Origin: Acinetobacter sp. Ac_5812
Lineage (GTDB): Bacteria > Pseudomonadota > Gammaproteobacteria > Pseudomonadales > Moraxellaceae
Reading direction: 5' to 3'
Assembly (NCBI RefSeq): GCF_013072695.1
Contig: NZ_LXUK01000027.1
Location: 248,001 to 312,000, forward strand
DNA: 64,000 bases
Notes under the pieces: model-generated
Database searches by the model: none
Told to the model about the DNA's origin: nothing
Seen by the model: only the letters and a program-made list of their open reading frames with translations
In this document: positions 29,151 to 37,871 of the stretch, piece after piece
Layout of the letters: each line of letters opens with the position of its first letter
How positions within the stretch are numbered: position 1 is the first letter of the stretch
Program-made: the position numbers and the translations under genes

Positions 29151-30287
29151 TTATAAATAACCGGGTGCTGGCTTCATCCCGAAGCTGACCAAGCCTGCAT
29201 TTTGTAAAGTGGCATCGCCCATAAAGGCATGCTGCGTCACCACATTGGTATCATTGACAAAGCGGCTAAACGGGTTATGGGTATAAATCGCGGTCATGCC
29301 TGCCAACATCTGGATTTTGCGGGTGACACGGGCACAAACTCGTGCCACATGGGTACAAGACAAACGCATGTCACTGATCTGTTCTGCAGTTGGCGTACGC
29401 CCTGCAAGCACTTCATTCCAGACGATCTGCATGGTGTCGTAGAACCACACGCGTGCAGCCTTAAACTCTGCTTCGACTTGGGCAAATTCATATTGGGTTA
29501 CAGGTCGGCTGGCAATTTCAGCCCCACCAGTAATTGAAGACTTGCCCGGCGCCAGTTTTTGAAATTCTTCGATCGCTGCGGCTGCAACGCCAATCCCGAC
29601 CACGGTTAAGACCTGAGTGGCTAAAGACAGCGATGGATATTTAAAAAATGGCTCAGGTAACTTGGATGGTTCACCGCGGACAAAGGTCCATTCCTTTGCC
29701 ACCAACACATCTTTCACCACCAGATCATGGCTACCTGTGCCCTTCAAGCCGACAGTGTCCCAGGTCATATCGATTTGTGCTTTATTGGCTGGCATCACCG
29801 CCATGCGCGGTAGACCTTGGGCTTCGTTGTCTTTTTGTGGCGAAATACCGACACCAACAATATCTGCGCCCATACAACCACTGGAAAACTTCCAACGTCC
29901 ACTCACCACCACGCCATCATCGGTAATTTCAGCGGGTTGTGGAGGGAAAATGCCACCTGCAAACACGATGTCTGGACTGTCTTTATACAGTTGCTCAAGC
30001 GTTGCCTCTGGCAAACTGCCCAAATAGGCTGGACTCATACCAAAACTTGCCACCCAACCAACTGAGCCATCAGCTTTGGAGAGTTGCTCGATCAATTCGC
30101 AAAACTGTTTCGGTGACCATTCATTGCCGCCAAAACGTTTTGGAACCAAAGCACGGTAAACGCCAATCTGTTTGAGTTTGTCGATGATGTCCTGACTGAC
30201 ATAGGCCTGATTATCGAACTCCCCTGTGCAGGCACGTTCACGAATTTCCTGACATAAGCTCTCTAAGTCGATTGTGTTGCTGTCCAT
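29151..30287 (-). CDS. iacA: Flavin-dependent indole-3-acetate monooxygenase
   Basis: A 378-residue enzyme with the acyl-CoA dehydrogenase fold used by group D flavin monooxygenases (HsaA, HpaB-like). Features include LVPKRFGGNEWSPKQFCELI, the mid-domain GRWKFSSGCMGADIVGVG, the TGSHDLVVKDVLV strand region and a C-terminal helical bundle. With reduced flavin from IacG it performs the first attack on the indole ring of IAA. I start it at 30287, where AAGGAA is eight bases upstream; the open frame reaches 30317. It is second in the operon after iacH. Confidence 0.92.
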   Translation of the reverse strand: MDSNTIDLESLCQEIRERACTGEFDNQAYVSQDIIDKLKQIGVYRALVPKRFGGNEWSPKQFCELIEQLSKADGSVGWVASFGMSPAYLGSLPEATLEQLYKDSPDIVFAGGIFPPQPAEITDDGVVVSGRWKFSSGCMGADIVGVGISPQKDNEAQGLPRMAVMPANKAQIDMTWDTVGLKGTGSHDLVVKDVLVAKEWTFVRGEPSKLPEPFFKYPSLSLATQVLTVVGIGVAAAAIEEFQKLAPGKSSITGGAEIASRPVTQYEFAQVEAEFKAARVWFYDTMQIVWNEVLAGRTPTAEQISDMRLSCTHVARVCARVTRKIQMLAGMTAIYTHNPFSRFVNDTNVVTQHAFMGDATLQNAGLVSFGMKPAPGYL

Positions 30288-30339
30288 TACACATTCCTTT
30301 ATCGCTAAATGATTCATTCCCTAATTCCTTGTCATTTAT

Positions 30340-31452
30340 TTATTGCGCTGCACTCACGATATATGTCGCAACAGCACACAGATATTCATCGGCATTGTGT
30401 TTCGCCACGATTTGTAAACCCACAGGTTGACCGTGTTCAGTTTGCAGCGGGATTGAAATTGCAGGGTGTCCAGACAGGTTAAAAGGCCGAACCAAACCCG
30501 TTAGATTTAAAAAAGCCACCGTATTTTCAGCCTCTGCGACCTTAGGCGGTAACTGCGGTAAAGTCGGTAAAATCAAAGCGTCGTATTGATCGAGCAAGGC
30601 ATCAATCTCAGCAGTGAAACTTGCTTTTACTTGCTCAGCCTGCTCGACTTGCGCCAAAGTGGTAGCGGCAGCCTTGAGTAAACGGGCATTAACATCTGTG
30701 CCAAGTAAGCCTGTTTCCGTTAACTCGCCATAGGCCTGCCAATTTTCGTAATTGATGATCTGCATGCCTGCATCAAACGCAGCGTCAAAACCTTTAACCG
30801 TCACATGGATGGGTTGTAAATCAGCCTGAGTAAGATAGTTTTGGATACACTCAGCCACAGTAGAATCCGCTTGTACATTCAGCCAAGCCAGTTTCGGTAC
30901 CTGAGTTAATGCAGCATGTTGCTGGAAAGTGGGATCAATAATCTGCATTGCGGTTTCAATCATGTCGATTGAGTTTGCAAAAGGACCAACACAGTCAAGT
31001 GAACTGGTTGCTGGATGTACGCCTGCACGGCTGACACGGCCGAAGGTCGGTTTTAAACCATAAACACCACAGCATGCCGCAGGCATACGAATGGAACCAC
31101 CCGTATCGGTACCTAAGGTGAAATCAGCCAGACCTGCAGCAACTGCCGCTGCTGAACCACTTGAAGAACCGCCGGGAATCAGTTCAGGATATTTCGGATT
31201 CGTGGCCGTACCAAACACATGGTTAATCCCTGTGATGCCAAAAGCCAGTTCGTGCAAATTGGTCTTTGCGGTAATTTGACAATCTGCGGCCAAAATACGA
31301 TCAACCACGTCCGCGTTTATGCTTGCAGGTTGGCTTTGCATTAAGGCTTTGCTGCCTGCCATGGTTTTCATACCTTGAATATCGATGGAATCCTTGACCA
31401 TGACTTTCAAAGTGCCTGTGCCTTTTTGTACCTCTTGTACAATAATATTCAT
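30340..31452 (-). CDS. iacH: Amidase-signature hydrolase of IAA pathway
   Basis: A 370-residue amidase-signature protein. The catalytic Lys is in VKDSIDIQG (residue about 21) and the Ser-rich signature is in IPGGSSSGSAAAVAAGLADF followed by LGTDTGGSIRMPAACCGVYG, giving the Ser-cisSer-Lys triad. In the Iac pathway it is thought to open the lactam ring of an oxindole intermediate. The protein is shorter than many amidases (450-500 residues) but keeps all visible active-site parts. It is the first gene of the minus-strand iac operon and diverges from iacR with an operator-like region between. Confidence 0.88.
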   Translation of the reverse strand: MNIIVQEVQKGTGTLKVMVKDSIDIQGMKTMAGSKALMQSQPASINADVVDRILAADCQITAKTNLHELAFGITGINHVFGTATNPKYPELIPGGSSSGSAAAVAAGLADFTLGTDTGGSIRMPAACCGVYGLKPTFGRVSRAGVHPATSSLDCVGPFANSIDMIETAMQIIDPTFQQHAALTQVPKLAWLNVQADSTVAECIQNYLTQADLQPIHVTVKGFDAAFDAGMQIINYENWQAYGELTETGLLGTDVNARLLKAAATTLAQVEQAEQVKASFTAEIDALLDQYDALILPTLPQLPPKVAEAENTVAFLNLTGLVRPFNLSGHPAISIPLQTEHGQPVGLQIVAKHNADEYLCAVATYIVSAAQ

Positions 31453-31464
31453 TCACTTTTCCAT

Positions 31465-31527
31465 GTATTTTTATCCTTAATACAAATATCGGAAAAAGTA
31501 ATGTAATTGTCAAGTATTTTTAGATAC
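31465..31527. promoter_or_regulatory. Two inverted repeats between iacH and iacR, candidate IacR operators
   Basis: GTATT-N9-AATAC lies at 31465-31483 and GTAT-N6-ATAC at 31514-31527. Both are dyad-symmetric, placed in the divergent intergenic region where a MarR-family repressor would control both iacR and the iac operon. A TATAAT at 31558-31563 fits an iacR -10 box. Confidence 0.5.
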
Positions 31528-31600
31528 GAAGAATCAAGAAAATGTTTCTAATTTTTGTATAATGCTGAATGTCCATTTTTATAAAAGTAATGACTTGGCT

Positions 31601-32068
31601 ATGCTTACTCATTTAGAACAATTTCTACCCAACAATGAACCGAGCAGCTTACAGAGCTATCCCTTTTTCTGGATCTCGCAGGTGAATGGTAAATACACAC
31701 AACTTATTGAAAAATCAATTAAAAAATTAGGAATTGACAATACCCGTCGTAAAATTATTTTAAGTACCAATGCGCTTGAACAAGCCAGTATTACCGAGAT
31801 TGCCAACCTTTCTACCCTTAAGCTGACCACGGCGACCAAAGCCATTTATCGTCTGGTTGAAGATGATATCGTGCAGGTGTTCTCCTCAGAGTCAGATGAA
31901 CGTATCTCAATGGTGAAACTCACTGACAAAGGTAAAGAGATGGTTGAGCAAATTAACCAGATCAGTCAGGTGACCTTATCAGGGATTCTAAATGCCTTTG
32001 ACGATACTGAACTGCATCAGCTTAATGGTCAATTGAAAAAGCTATTTGACTTAATGCCCTCAAGCTAA
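31601..32068 (+). CDS. iacR: MarR-family regulator of the iac operon
   Basis: A 155-residue winged-helix protein with the MarR core ASITEIANLSTLKLTTATKA and wing FSSESDERISMVKLTDKGKEM. In other species IacR represses iac genes and is released by IAA. It is divergent from iacH. The frame is open from ATG at 31562, but a TATAAT box at 31558-31563 overlaps that codon, so I prefer ATG at 31601; neither has a strong ribosome-binding site, and the longer form adds 13 residues. Confidence 0.85.
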   Translation: MLTHLEQFLPNNEPSSLQSYPFFWISQVNGKYTQLIEKSIKKLGIDNTRRKIILSTNALEQASITEIANLSTLKLTTATKAIYRLVEDDIVQVFSSESDERISMVKLTDKGKEMVEQINQISQVTLSGILNAFDDTELHQLNGQLKKLFDLMPSS

Positions 32069-32079
32069 AGCAACGGCAA

Positions 32080-32105
32080 AAGCCCATGTCTATACAGAGA
32101 TGGGC
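32080..32105 (-). terminator. Putative terminator after the 3-hydroxyacyl-CoA dehydrogenase gene
   Basis: GCCCATCTCT and AGACATGGGC form a ten-base stem with one mismatch on the minus strand, followed by TTTTG. It lies between the convergent stops of iacR and the dehydrogenase gene. Confidence 0.6.
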
Positions 32106-32125
32106 AAAACTTCGGATTAAGCCTG

Positions 32126-33115
32126 TTACTGATTTAAAATATTAAACGGCGGCTTCAGCTGATTTGCGGCAATCCGATCTGAAAAAGTATGCAAAACCTG
32201 TTGCTTATAGGCAGGAATATCGACCTGCTGATAGTCATAAAAGCCCTGCTGTTCTCGTAAACCATTGCGTTGCTGTCGCATATTCTCGGCAATAATTTCA
32301 GGCGTTCGATAACGTTCGCCTAACTCCTTTTGTAAATATTGCGAGGCATAGTACAGGATATCGCCGCCACCCCAATCAATAAATTCTAGTAAGCCCAATA
32401 CCGAAAAGCGCAAACCAAAACCTGTCCGAATCGCGATATCAATATCCTCCGCCGAGGCCACACCTTCTTCCACCATCCGCGCCGCTTCGTTCATTGCTAA
32501 GGCCTGAATCCGTGGCACGATATAGCCAGCTTTGGCATGACACACCACAGGAACTTTCCCAATCAACTGTAAAAAGCTTTTCATTTGCGCAACCACGCGC
32601 TCAGAAGTTTGCTCTGAACGACTTAATTCCACCAGTGGAATCAGATAGGCAGGATTCAGCCAATGTGCATTCAACACCCGTTCAGGCTGTGAAATCATCT
32701 CTGCAATATCAGTGACCAAAAAAGTGGAGGTGGTCGATGCCACAATGCAGTGGGGTGAAATAAATTGATCTAACCAAGCAAAAATTTCCTGTTTGACCGG
32801 TTTCACTTCTGGCACGGCTTCCATTACAAGATCACAGCCTGCTAAGCGTTGTACTGAGCCAGCTCGACTCAGAATCGCAATCTGATCTAGAATAAATTGC
32901 TGTTGTTCAGGCTGAATAAATTGAATCTGTTCAAGTAACCCTAACTCCTGCTGCAAATCAGCTTGAGTCTGGCTCTGATATTGCCCGAACTCAACTTCAC
33001 TACGCTCTCTGGCATCAATCAAATCAACTTTCAGTCCTGCATAGGCAAAGGCTATCGCAATCGCTTTGCCCATTCGCCCAGCACCCAATACCGCAACCTG
33101 TTTAATTGTGCTCAT
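32126..33115 (-). CDS. 3-hydroxyacyl-CoA dehydrogenase-family NAD enzyme
   Basis: A 329-residue NAD-dependent dehydrogenase. The Rossmann motif VAVLGAGRMGKAIAIAFAYAG is at the N-terminus, DLVMEAVPE and VASTTSTFLVTDIAE follow, and the catalytic His is probably in NAHWLNPAYLIPLVEL. The C-terminal helical domain has VPRIQALAMNEAARMVEEGV. Relatives include 3-hydroxybutyryl-CoA, L-carnitine and L-gulonate 3-dehydrogenases. Since no acyl-CoA genes lie nearby, a non-CoA hydroxy acid substrate is possible. Its ATG comes one base after the stop of the opine-dehydrogenase-like gene, which indicates tight coupling. Confidence 0.8.
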   Translation of the reverse strand: MSTIKQVAVLGAGRMGKAIAIAFAYAGLKVDLIDARERSEVEFGQYQSQTQADLQQELGLLEQIQFIQPEQQQFILDQIAILSRAGSVQRLAGCDLVMEAVPEVKPVKQEIFAWLDQFISPHCIVASTTSTFLVTDIAEMISQPERVLNAHWLNPAYLIPLVELSRSEQTSERVVAQMKSFLQLIGKVPVVCHAKAGYIVPRIQALAMNEAARMVEEGVASAEDIDIAIRTGFGLRFSVLGLLEFIDWGGGDILYYASQYLQKELGERYRTPEIIAENMRQQRNGLREQQGFYDYQQVDIPAYKQQVLHTFSDRIAANQLKPPFNILNQ

Positions 33116-33116
33116 C

Positions 33117-34223
33117 CTAGACCCCTTGCTGCAAAATCACGTGCAACTCGGCTTTGCTTTTCTCTGCCAATCCTAGGCTCTCAAAAGTCCGACCCTGCTG
33201 ATATAGGTCTTTGCCAGTCACCGCAGAAGCAATATTCAACAATCCTTCCGCTACAGGTGTAGCCACCCCCGCCCAACGACCTACAGACACTAGAAACGAT
33301 AATCCTAATCGCGTATCTTCCAGCATATAGCGATGTGACTGCAGGTCGATGTCCTCACGCCAATCACCGCTATCGGTTAATTTGCCATGTGCACCGCGTC
33401 CATACATCCATTCTTCACCTTCACCTTCTTTGTTGTAGTGATCGGCTAAAGGGAAATGCGGTGCCGCATAGCCAAGTGCTTCTCGTACTTGCATACGTTC
33501 TTCATCCAACTGATTGGTGACACGGCGGATTGAGGGCTGTGTACCTTCATGATGAATATCCCAAGCTTCAAAATGTTCCAGCGGTCCAGCATTCATTAGA
33601 ATCAACGGTGGATGAATAATTGGCCCTGCATTCATCAAAGCACCGCTGAGGCTGTCTTCAATCGGTTCTACACTTGGATAAGCCTGTTTGAGAACTTGAA
33701 ATGCATGTTCAGACAAGGCACTTGGAAAAACCCCTGTCGGTAAACGGGCCGCATAACCACTGACCACAATCTGATTGACCCCATGCTTACGCACCAAATA
33801 AGGTAAGGTTCCAGTTTCGGCAAAAGCCACTTTGGCATTGTTACATGCCTCGCGCATGGCTCTAGCAAAGATGAAGCTGCCAAAGGTTGCAGGTGGTAAA
33901 TACACCACTTGTCCTGCTTGAAAAAACGGCGCAGCCTGCTTGGCCAAGTCCTGATGGGTGGTGGCAGGCAAAGGAATAATGACCAGCTCCGCATGCTGAA
34001 TGGCTTTTTCTAAATGATCTGATAGCTTGATCTGGCTGTTTTCAAAGCCAACACTCACTGAGCGCTCACCCTGATAATCTTTGATCTTAAGCTCGCCAGT
34101 TGCGGCAAGCTGCTGTAAGGCTTCACGATCACGACGCCATAACACCACGTGATGACCTTTTTCTGCCATCTCTACCGCTGCGGCATAACATCCGTGTCCA
34201 CCACCGAGTACTGTAATTTTCAT
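33117..34223 (-). CDS. Opine/octopine dehydrogenase-family protein
   Basis: A 368-residue protein with an N-terminal NAD(P) Rossmann fold (KITVLGGGHGCYAAAVEMAE) and a C-terminal octopine-dehydrogenase-like domain (NAGPIIHPPLILMNAGPLEH, then the His-containing EAWDIHHEG). Enzymes of this family form or split secondary-amine opines, or act on 2-oxo/hydroxy acids. The substrate here is unknown. It is translationally coupled to the 3-hydroxyacyl-CoA dehydrogenase homologue downstream, and follows an AraC regulator and an MFS transporter on the same strand, so a small uptake-and-oxidation module is likely. Confidence 0.75.
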   Translation of the reverse strand: MKITVLGGGHGCYAAAVEMAEKGHHVVLWRRDREALQQLAATGELKIKDYQGERSVSVGFENSQIKLSDHLEKAIQHAELVIIPLPATTHQDLAKQAAPFFQAGQVVYLPPATFGSFIFARAMREACNNAKVAFAETGTLPYLVRKHGVNQIVVSGYAARLPTGVFPSALSEHAFQVLKQAYPSVEPIEDSLSGALMNAGPIIHPPLILMNAGPLEHFEAWDIHHEGTQPSIRRVTNQLDEERMQVREALGYAAPHFPLADHYNKEGEGEEWMYGRGAHGKLTDSGDWREDIDLQSHRYMLEDTRLGLSFLVSVGRWAGVATPVAEGLLNIASAVTGKDLYQQGRTFESLGLAEKSKAELHVILQQGV

Positions 34224-34307
34224 GTGCGTTCCTGCTGATTGATTTTCAATTCAGCATAGGACAGTCACAGCAAACAGGCTTATCCAAATGCGCAGTGAAT
34301 ATTCCAT

Positions 34308-35321
34308 TTACGCACGCATTTGACTGACTGGCACAGCATCTTTTTTTAGGGTGTACGATGGCAAGCAACCAAAACGCTTTTTATACAGCGTCGAGAAATG
34401 CCCAAAACTTTGGATGCCATGCTCCAATAAAATATCGGTGACGGTTTCATCTGTCTGTGCATGCTGCAAAGCCAAATGTACCCGTTCCAAGCGCTGCTCA
34501 CGGATATATTCCACTGGGGTTTGCTGTAAATACTGACTAAAGCCTTTTTGCAAAGTTCGTACCGACACATCGCAATACTGACTTAAATCAGCTAATGAAA
34601 TGGCCTGTTGCAGATGTTCCTGAATATATTGCTGTGCTCTTTTCATATAACTTGGTAGCAGCTGTTGCCGTTGAGCATTCAAGCGTTCGGTATAATTATT
34701 CGGAATTTTCAACAAAATGAGCTCAATCAAATACTGGCTAAAACTGGCTGAAATAAAGCTCCAGTTTTTAATATGATAATAGGCATGACACAGATAATTC
34801 AGTGTTTCAATGATCGCATCCATCCCTTCAGCACTACATGATAAAGAAGGATCAAAATGCAGGGGTTGCTGGCTGCGATATCCCAACATGTTAAACAATT
34901 GGGTTTCGATATCCTGTTGCGCCAGTTTTAAAATAATATTACGACAATGATGGTTGGTGACGATCTGCTGTCGCGTATGCGGATGAGTCACTGACATCAC
35001 CCCAACCGATTGCAGGATTTTGCGCTGATCAAATCCAATCTGGCATTGTCCTTCCAGTGTGATTCGAAATAAATAAAAGTCGGCGCTATCCTCAATGTTG
35101 ATCATGACTGGCGCACTATATTTCAGGTCATACAAAGCACCACGACCAAAACTAAAACCGTTTAATCGAGTATTCAAGGGCTCATGTGTCTCGACATCAA
35201 AGCGATGTGGGCATAAGTAGTGACTGATTCGATCTTTAATCGTTTGATAATCATTAGATTTAAATAATAACAACTCATCCAGATAATGCAGATGATCCAA
35301 TTTCAAAGTTGTTTGCATCAT
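34308..35321 (-). CDS. AraC/XylS-family regulator
   Basis: A 337-residue transcription factor. Its N-terminal domain is of the AraC-binding-like type found in regulators of aromatic or amino-acid catabolism (FGRGALYDLKYSAPVMINI). The C-terminus holds the two helix-turn-helix units (ISLADLSQYCDVSVRTLQKG; VTDILLEHGIQSFGHFSTLY). I start it at 35321, where AAAGGAG lies seven bases upstream. The effector is unknown. A terminator separates it from the MFS gene, and 84 bases separate it from the opine-dehydrogenase gene, which it may control. Confidence 0.82.
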   Translation of the reverse strand: MMQTTLKLDHLHYLDELLLFKSNDYQTIKDRISHYLCPHRFDVETHEPLNTRLNGFSFGRGALYDLKYSAPVMINIEDSADFYLFRITLEGQCQIGFDQRKILQSVGVMSVTHPHTRQQIVTNHHCRNIILKLAQQDIETQLFNMLGYRSQQPLHFDPSLSCSAEGMDAIIETLNYLCHAYYHIKNWSFISASFSQYLIELILLKIPNNYTERLNAQRQQLLPSYMKRAQQYIQEHLQQAISLADLSQYCDVSVRTLQKGFSQYLQQTPVEYIREQRLERVHLALQHAQTDETVTDILLEHGIQSFGHFSTLYKKRFGCLPSYTLKKDAVPVSQMRA

Positions 35322-35360
35322 TTCACTCCTTTGCGATGGATTCCACTGGCAAAGCACAAA

Positions 35361-35380
35361 GCCCATTACAATGAATGGGC
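35361..35380 (-). terminator. Putative terminator after the MFS transporter gene
   Basis: GCCCATT pairs with AATGGGC around six bases. On the minus strand it is followed by TTTGTGCTTTG. It would end the MFS transcript before the AraC gene. Confidence 0.6.
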
Positions 35381-35407
35381 CAGTGATCTACTCAGTGCGG
35401 CATCCAA

Positions 35408-36751
35408 TCAAGATGCATGTTCCTGCTGCATACTGTCACTAAATGCCTGACAGCCTTTTTTCAATAGGATAAAGGCAAGCACACAAGAAATCGTACCCAC
35501 AATTGACAGTGACATACCGACCATGAGTGGATTTTCAAACACCTTATCGGTAATCAAAGCCACCAATGTGGTGCCAATTCCAACCGCAACCAGATTACTG
35601 ATCAACAAGAATACCGCTGAGATTTGTGCACGTAACTGGTTCGGTGCCAACATTTGCATGGCTGTGGTTGAAATCGGCATCGGGAATGAAGCAAAGAACA
35701 TGGCAGGGACTAAAAATACCACTGATAGCCATAACTCATTCACTTGCGTAAACAGCATCATCGGAATAATTAAGCCCACAATCCCAATCACGCCTGTAAT
35801 CATCGGCGCATCTTTACGGCCCTTTTGAATAAACCAATCATTGAGCCAGCCCGCACAAAATACGCCTAGAATATTCGCCACCAGTAATACACTCCCGAGC
35901 ATATAGCCTGCTTCAGTTGGCGTGAGACCAAACTTGCGCATATAGAATGCAGGCGACCAACTGATCAGGCAATACAACGCCATTGCGTAAAAAGTGAAAC
36001 CTAAATAGTGACATTTGAAGGTACGTCCATGCTTTTTAATAAACTTGAAGGCATCCTTCATACTGGTCTTTTCGACTTGTCCCGCTGCATTGAGACGCTG
36101 ACCTTTACGTTGTGGCTCTCTCACGGTAAGTAAAACCAATAGACCAATAAAGACACCAGGCAACCCCACAATAATAAAGGCCGCTTGCCATGCCTTAAGC
36201 GCACCAAAAACTGGAACCATGATGGTATCCATATTTTTCAGTAAGCCAATCACATAGCCACCGACCAGAAAAGCAATCCCGCCGCCGACAAAAGAACCAA
36301 TTGAATAAACTGCGACAGCACGCCCAAGCTTATCCTTGCTAAACATATCGCTAAACATTGAATAGGCTGCTGGAGACAAAGCAGCCTCACCGACACCCAC
36401 TCCCATACGACTGAAAAATAGCTGAACAAAGTTCTTACTCAGACCACAAAATGCCGTTGCAATACTCCAAAATACCACCCCGATGGCAATAATTTTTGGA
36501 CGGGAGAAACGATCTGCCAGATATGCCAATGGTAAGCCCATAAAGGCATAAAACAGGGAAAAGGCTAAACCATGTAATAAACTAAACTGCGTGTCTGAAA
36601 GCCCGAGATCAGCTTTAATCGGTTCGATCATCAGCGCCAATATTTGCCGATCAATAAATGAAAAGATATAAGCCAACATGCACAGTAGTACCACATACCA
36701 TGCATAGAGATTTGATTGAGCTTGTTTCGGCTCAGTAGATTGCGTATCCAT
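35408..36751 (-). CDS. MFS transporter, spinster/aromatic-acid type
   Basis: A 447-residue secondary transporter with about twelve membrane helices. The conserved loop after helix 2 is LAYLADRFSRPKI and helix 1 carries the FSFIDRQILALMIEPIKADL signature shared by spinster-like and organic-acid MFS carriers. GVGVGEAALSPAAYSMFSDMF marks helix 4-5. AAGGAAG precedes the ATG. The substrate is not readable. Its promoter region shares a two-part motif with the OprD-type porin beside catM, which hints that the two form an outer/inner membrane uptake pair, possibly for an aromatic acid such as IAA or benzoate. Confidence 0.82.
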   Translation of the reverse strand: MDTQSTEPKQAQSNLYAWYVVLLCMLAYIFSFIDRQILALMIEPIKADLGLSDTQFSLLHGLAFSLFYAFMGLPLAYLADRFSRPKIIAIGVVFWSIATAFCGLSKNFVQLFFSRMGVGVGEAALSPAAYSMFSDMFSKDKLGRAVAVYSIGSFVGGGIAFLVGGYVIGLLKNMDTIMVPVFGALKAWQAAFIIVGLPGVFIGLLVLLTVREPQRKGQRLNAAGQVEKTSMKDAFKFIKKHGRTFKCHYLGFTFYAMALYCLISWSPAFYMRKFGLTPTEAGYMLGSVLLVANILGVFCAGWLNDWFIQKGRKDAPMITGVIGIVGLIIPMMLFTQVNELWLSVVFLVPAMFFASFPMPISTTAMQMLAPNQLRAQISAVFLLISNLVAVGIGTTLVALITDKVFENPLMVGMSLSIVGTISCVLAFILLKKGCQAFSDSMQQEHAS

Positions 36752-36873
36752 TTTGCTTCCTTGTCCATGCCATTTTTCTAATGCGTCTTCTTATTGGAGA
36801 CAACATGACCAGAATCCGTTTCTGCTCTGTCTTCAACAAGGTAAATCATCCTTCTCTATATTTATTATTTTTA

Positions 36874-36917
36874 CATGGAATTTTCCATGATATTTCAGGT
36901 ATAAAGTTATACCTTTT
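36874..36917. promoter_or_regulatory. Paired palindromes upstream of the MFS gene
   Basis: CATGGAA-TT-TTCCATG (36874-36889) and AGGTATAA-AG-TTATACCT (36897-36914) are two perfect palindromes eight bases apart. The part from AATTTTCCAT to TTATACCTTTT matches the region at 8587-8625 upstream of the porin in both sequence and spacing. The rest of the gap to the next gene (to 37101) is AT-rich with no gene. Confidence 0.65.
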
Positions 36918-37101
36918 TTGCCATGATGGAAAACCTGTGCTGCATAAAATATCCCTAAATTCAATATAAACAAATGATAAAATGCATGTTTTTATGATAA
37001 AAATGAACAATTATAAAAAATTCAGGTTTAAATTAATTTAAAATTATATTGAATTTTACATTAATTTTTAGTTTAAAATAAAACAAGATACTCAATTTTC
37101 A

Positions 37102-37506
37102 ATGGAAATGAATATGGCACTCATTAAAGAACAAGCAATCGAAAGCATTCATAGCATGCATGTCTTGATTGAAAACATTTTTAGTGGCAAACATGCAGAA
37201 CAAGACCTTGCCCTGCTAATTGATTATTTTGCAGATCATTTTGAAATGGTCGGTGCGGCTGGAAAACGTATTTCACTCGAACAAGTGAAAGGTCTATTTG
37301 CCAATAATCAAGGCAAAATGCCTGATATCCAGATTGAAATCTATGACGAGCAAATCTTGATGCAAAAAGAAGATGCAATTGTTCTAACTTATACTGAAAA
37401 ACATACCAAAGATACGGGTATCTTGATTCGACGCTCATGCGCTTTAATTGAAGAAATTAACGGAAAAATGCTCTGGAGTTATTTGCAAGAAACATTTTTA
37501 CCCTAA
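37102..37506 (+). CDS. NTF2-like small protein, unknown function
   Basis: A protein of about 134 residues with the pattern of an NTF2/DUF4440-like fold: helical N-terminus (SIHSMHVLIENIFSGKHA, ALLIDYFADHFEMVG), then strands (DIQIEIYDEQILMQKEDAIVLTYTEKHT) and a final ALIEEINGKMLWSYLQETFLP. The pattern of a ketosteroid isomerase/SnoaL-like protein suggests a role in small-molecule binding, but no partner is evident. Three in-frame ATGs lie within the first 15 bases; GGAA sits upstream of the one at 37114. It is divergent from the MFS gene. Confidence 0.65.
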   Translation: MEMNMALIKEQAIESIHSMHVLIENIFSGKHAEQDLALLIDYFADHFEMVGAAGKRISLEQVKGLFANNQGKMPDIQIEIYDEQILMQKEDAIVLTYTEKHTKDTGILIRRSCALIEEINGKMLWSYLQETFLP

Positions 37507-37525
37507 AGGGTGAGCAAGTCACATC

Positions 37526-37551
37526 AAAGCTCTTGTTACAACAGGAGCTTT
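37526..37551 (+). terminator. Putative terminator after the NTF2-like gene
   Basis: AAAGCTCTTGT pairs with ACAGGAGCTTT (one wobble pair) around TACA. The tail ATTG is short of T residues, so it may be a weak terminator. From here to 37871 I see no gene. Confidence 0.5.
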
Positions 37552-37871
37552 ATTGCTGATTCGAGTCATCTCATTCAGCAACGATCACTCCTTTTTTAAT
37601 CTCCAAAATTTCAACTGAATATCCCGTTGTATCACACAGCCAGCGCTCTCATTTCACTCCTACAGAACGCAGACGGGTATACGCTCAGATGATTTACATG
37701 AACTATAAATACTTATGGCATTGTTCCGCTAAAATCAAAACTGAAAAAGTGATGTCTCTGGTTTATCGACCCGAAAACAGCGCCGCTTCCAAAGTATGAC
37801 CTTGGCTCACAGTTCTGCTTGAGCACAGTCAACTGGGTGACTCAATAAAGAAAGACAGGATAAATCGTTTT

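Noticed and set aside
36897-36914. Perfect CatM site upstream of the MFS gene
   Set aside because: The palindrome reads GTAT-N6-ATAC, the reverse of ATAC-N7-GTAT, and the following half-site is missing, so it is listed only as a related motif.
36781-36969. Plus-strand frame of 62 codons upstream of the MFS gene
   Set aside because: It covers the two palindromes and shared promoter motif, has no ribosome-binding site and no protein-like features.
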